From: Zygaena filipendulae
Lineage: Eukaryota > Arthropoda > Insecta > Lepidoptera > Zygaenidae
Direction of reading: 5' to 3'
NCBI GenBank assembly: GCA_907165275.2
Contig: OU015655.1
Coordinates: forward strand, 1,128,501 to 1,192,500
DNA: 64,000 nucleotides
The translations under genes were made by a program, and so were the position numbers. The notes beneath the pieces are model-generated. The model worked only from the letters and a program-made list of their open reading frames with translations, made no database searches and had not been told where the DNA came from. Shown one piece after another: positions 63,563-64,000 of this stretch (positions are counted from its first letter, which is position 1; every line of letters begins with the position of its first letter).

Positions 63563-63650
63563 CTGGTCAACACACATTGGACACCACCACCACCGACCAC
63601 ATAGTCTATCAGTTATGAAGATAATAAAAAATTAACAGACAGGTATAATA

Positions 63651-63974
63651 AGGATGTGGACTACTTTTGAAAATCAAAATTCTAATTAGTCCGTCAGTTG
63701 GAAAATAAAAAAAACAATAGACACGTATTTTTTGCTTTTTTAAATAAATTAAAATATACAGAGATAAAGCGCATTAAAGTTTAGGATGAGGAGGTCGTGA
63801 CGTCACTAACCGCAAAACCGCCATACAAACTGTCAGAATAGTGACGTCACGCGAAATTTTAACTCAATATATCGCCGTTATTTTTTGATTACATAAAAAA
63901 AGAAAAAATACGTGTCCAATATTTTTTAATAATCTACAAGACGGACTAAAAAATCAAAATTAGTCAACATGTCC
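63651..63974. mobile_element. TGACGTCA-MITE family, full copy
   Basis: GGATGTGGACTACTTTTGAA and GACTAATTAGTC-type ends; two TGACGTCA sites separated by CGCAAAACCGCCATACAAAC. It fills most of the last 440 bases, where I see no exon. Confidence 0.75.
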
Positions 63975-64000
63975 ATTAGGCATGCTTTGCTTGTACGCTT

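Noticed and set aside
62932..63010. Functional tRNA gene
   Set aside because: Only A/B-box-like words survive and no cloverleaf can be folded. The sequence continues into a repeated SINE body seen elsewhere in the window.

Overview
The window reads as a piece of a lepidopteran (moth or butterfly) nuclear chromosome. The signs are AT-rich introns and spacers, small GC-rich exons with AG/GT boundaries, Helitron-like repeats ending CTAGT of the Lep1 kind, tRNA-derived SINEs, and many short inverted-repeat elements. I see no prokaryotic features, rRNA, functional tRNA or CRISPR array. The order is an inference from repeat style, because no marker gene here fixes the species.

One gene dominates. 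On the minus strand, from about 63562 down to the stop codon at 6385, I could thread 60 exons (numbered e1 to e60 in transcription order) encoding roughly 2,970 residues. They form the C-terminal three quarters of a VPS13B (COH1-type) bridge-like lipid-transfer protein. Codon phase matches at every junction except one (e45 to e46). The parts read, in order: the back of the lipid-transfer groove; a beta-rich VAB adaptor-binding region whose repeats carry the invariant Asn; an acidic linker; the ATG2-C-like region with the AGWVVG and SLARN blocks; and a C-terminal PH-like module. The N-terminal chorein part and the promoter lie beyond position 64000.

At the left edge, on the plus strand and convergent with VPS13B, are the last three exons (60-148, 679-774, 1403-1861) of a second gene. 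Its basic, disordered C-terminus carries a SILK motif followed by an RVxF-type motif, the two-part docking signature for protein phosphatase 1. I do not recognise the protein. About 4.5 kb without a gene (1862-6384) separates the two 3' ends.

Introns and spacer are packed with transposable elements. They include an apparently intact Tc1 element (22863-24454) with a 341-residue DD34E transposase, 25-bp perfect terminal repeats and TA flanks. A 4.4-kb hAT-type element (54711-59122) has a perfect 8-bp target duplication and a second, long-armed inverted-repeat element nested inside it. A non-LTR retrotransposon tail (9354-10876) is interrupted by a Harbinger element (9592-10343). There are three copies of a Harbinger-like foldback MITE, a piggyBac-like MITE (42857-43022), several other MITE families, about 30 Helitron-like fragments, SINEs, and a minisatellite (41145-41835) that starts at a splice donor.

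The strongest candidates for a second look are: the GC-AG intron beside e55; the shortened, Ala-rich ATG2-C core of VPS13B; the in-exon Gly-Ala hexanucleotide expansions; the frame break at e45/e46; the new PP1-docking tail; and the nested transposons. I found no undescribed multi-gene system.
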